Part shown: positions 5,519 through 5,533 of the stretch, piece by piece
How positions within the stretch are numbered: the stretch's first letter is position 1
Layout: each line of letters begins with the position of its first letter
Assembly: GCA_002293605.1 (NCBI GenBank)
Contig: DBDO01000064.1
Span: 5,231-10,763, forward strand
Source: Desulfovibrionaceae bacterium UBA930
GTDB taxonomy: Bacteria > Desulfobacterota > Desulfovibrionia > Desulfovibrionales > Desulfovibrionaceae
Direction: 5' to 3'
Length of the DNA stretch: 5,533 nucleotides
The notes under the pieces: generated by a model
Seen by the model: the letters and a program-made list of their open reading frames with translations, nothing else
The model's database searches: none
What the model was told of the DNA's origin: nothing
Translations under genes and position numbers: made by a program

Positions 5519-5533
5519 ACTCTCCCGGCAAAG
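5508..5533 (+). repeat. Direct repeat, copy 2 (runs off the window)
   Basis: These bases match 5232-5257 at 25 of 26 positions, offset by 276 bp. The match is still running at the last base, so the true repeat may be longer. Its left half is the right arm of the hairpin at 5496-5518. Confidence 0.75.

Larger units (their letters stand above)
5190..5533. other. Gene-free region upstream of lon, rich in repeats
   Basis: No open frame here shows a recognisable protein, a ribosome binding site at proper spacing, or normal composition. The two + strand frames at 5139-5399 and 5269-5487 run through hairpins and the AT-rich segment. The left part (to about 5380) is G+C-moderate, with a purine-rich stretch at 5198-5230 and several repeat units described separately. 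The right part (5381-5483) is about 24% G+C with T-runs and a perfect TATAAT at 5458-5463 but no matching -35 for the + strand. On the - strand TTGTCA (5490-5485) and TATAGA (5468-5463) are 16 nt apart, a weak possible promoter pointing toward lon. No tRNA or rRNA is seen. Confidence 0.6.

Noticed and set aside
5232..5533. CRISPR array
   Set aside because: Only two repeat copies are present, 276 bp apart, with no regular spacer units and no cas gene.

Overview
The window carries three complete genes in a G+C-rich background. The first two form a pair on the + strand, nrfH (281-751) and nrfA (744-2369), encoding the membrane-anchored cytochrome c nitrite reductase that reduces nitrite to ammonium. 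The third, on the - strand and convergent with them, is a full-length ATP-dependent Lon protease (2555-5119). NrfH has a CxxCHxM first heme site and an ending close to what I remember of the Desulfovibrio vulgaris protein. The intergenic palindromes also look like those that recur in Desulfovibrio genomes. I therefore favour a member of the Desulfovibrionaceae (sulfate-reducer relatives), but this rests on recognition without a database search and the species is not determined.

Layout. Positions 1-280 are the upstream region and leader of nrfH. They hold a 9-bp-arm inverted repeat, a plausible sigma-70 promoter, a short palindrome near the expected transcript start, a leader that can fold into nested or alternative hairpins, and a Shine-Dalgarno sequence placed in a hairpin loop. 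nrfH and nrfA overlap by 8 bp and are almost certainly cotranscribed and translationally coupled. After nrfA comes a strong intrinsic terminator with a GCAA loop. A stretch of about 100 bp made of palindromes follows, ending just before the lon stop codon. Upstream of lon (its right side) is a good -35/-10 promoter overlapped by inverted repeats. Positions 5190-5533 contain no convincing gene. They hold a 26-bp near-perfect direct repeat, a REP-like imperfect hairpin, and an AT-rich island (about 24% G+C) bounded by an 11-bp perfect inverted repeat, with a 10-bp-arm hairpin at the right edge.

How the genes work together. NrfH should take electrons from menaquinol through four c hemes and pass them to NrfA, whose five hemes include a CWNCK-bound active-site heme. 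This allows respiratory nitrite ammonification or nitrite detoxification on the outer face of the cytoplasmic membrane. Lon is a cytoplasmic quality-control protease with no evident functional tie to the nrf genes; the two units are merely convergent neighbours.

I see no sign of a wholly new system. The parts most worth a second look are the non-coding ones: the nrfH control region, the palindromic repeat family shared by the two intergenic regions, and the AT-rich inverted-repeat-bounded segment upstream of lon.
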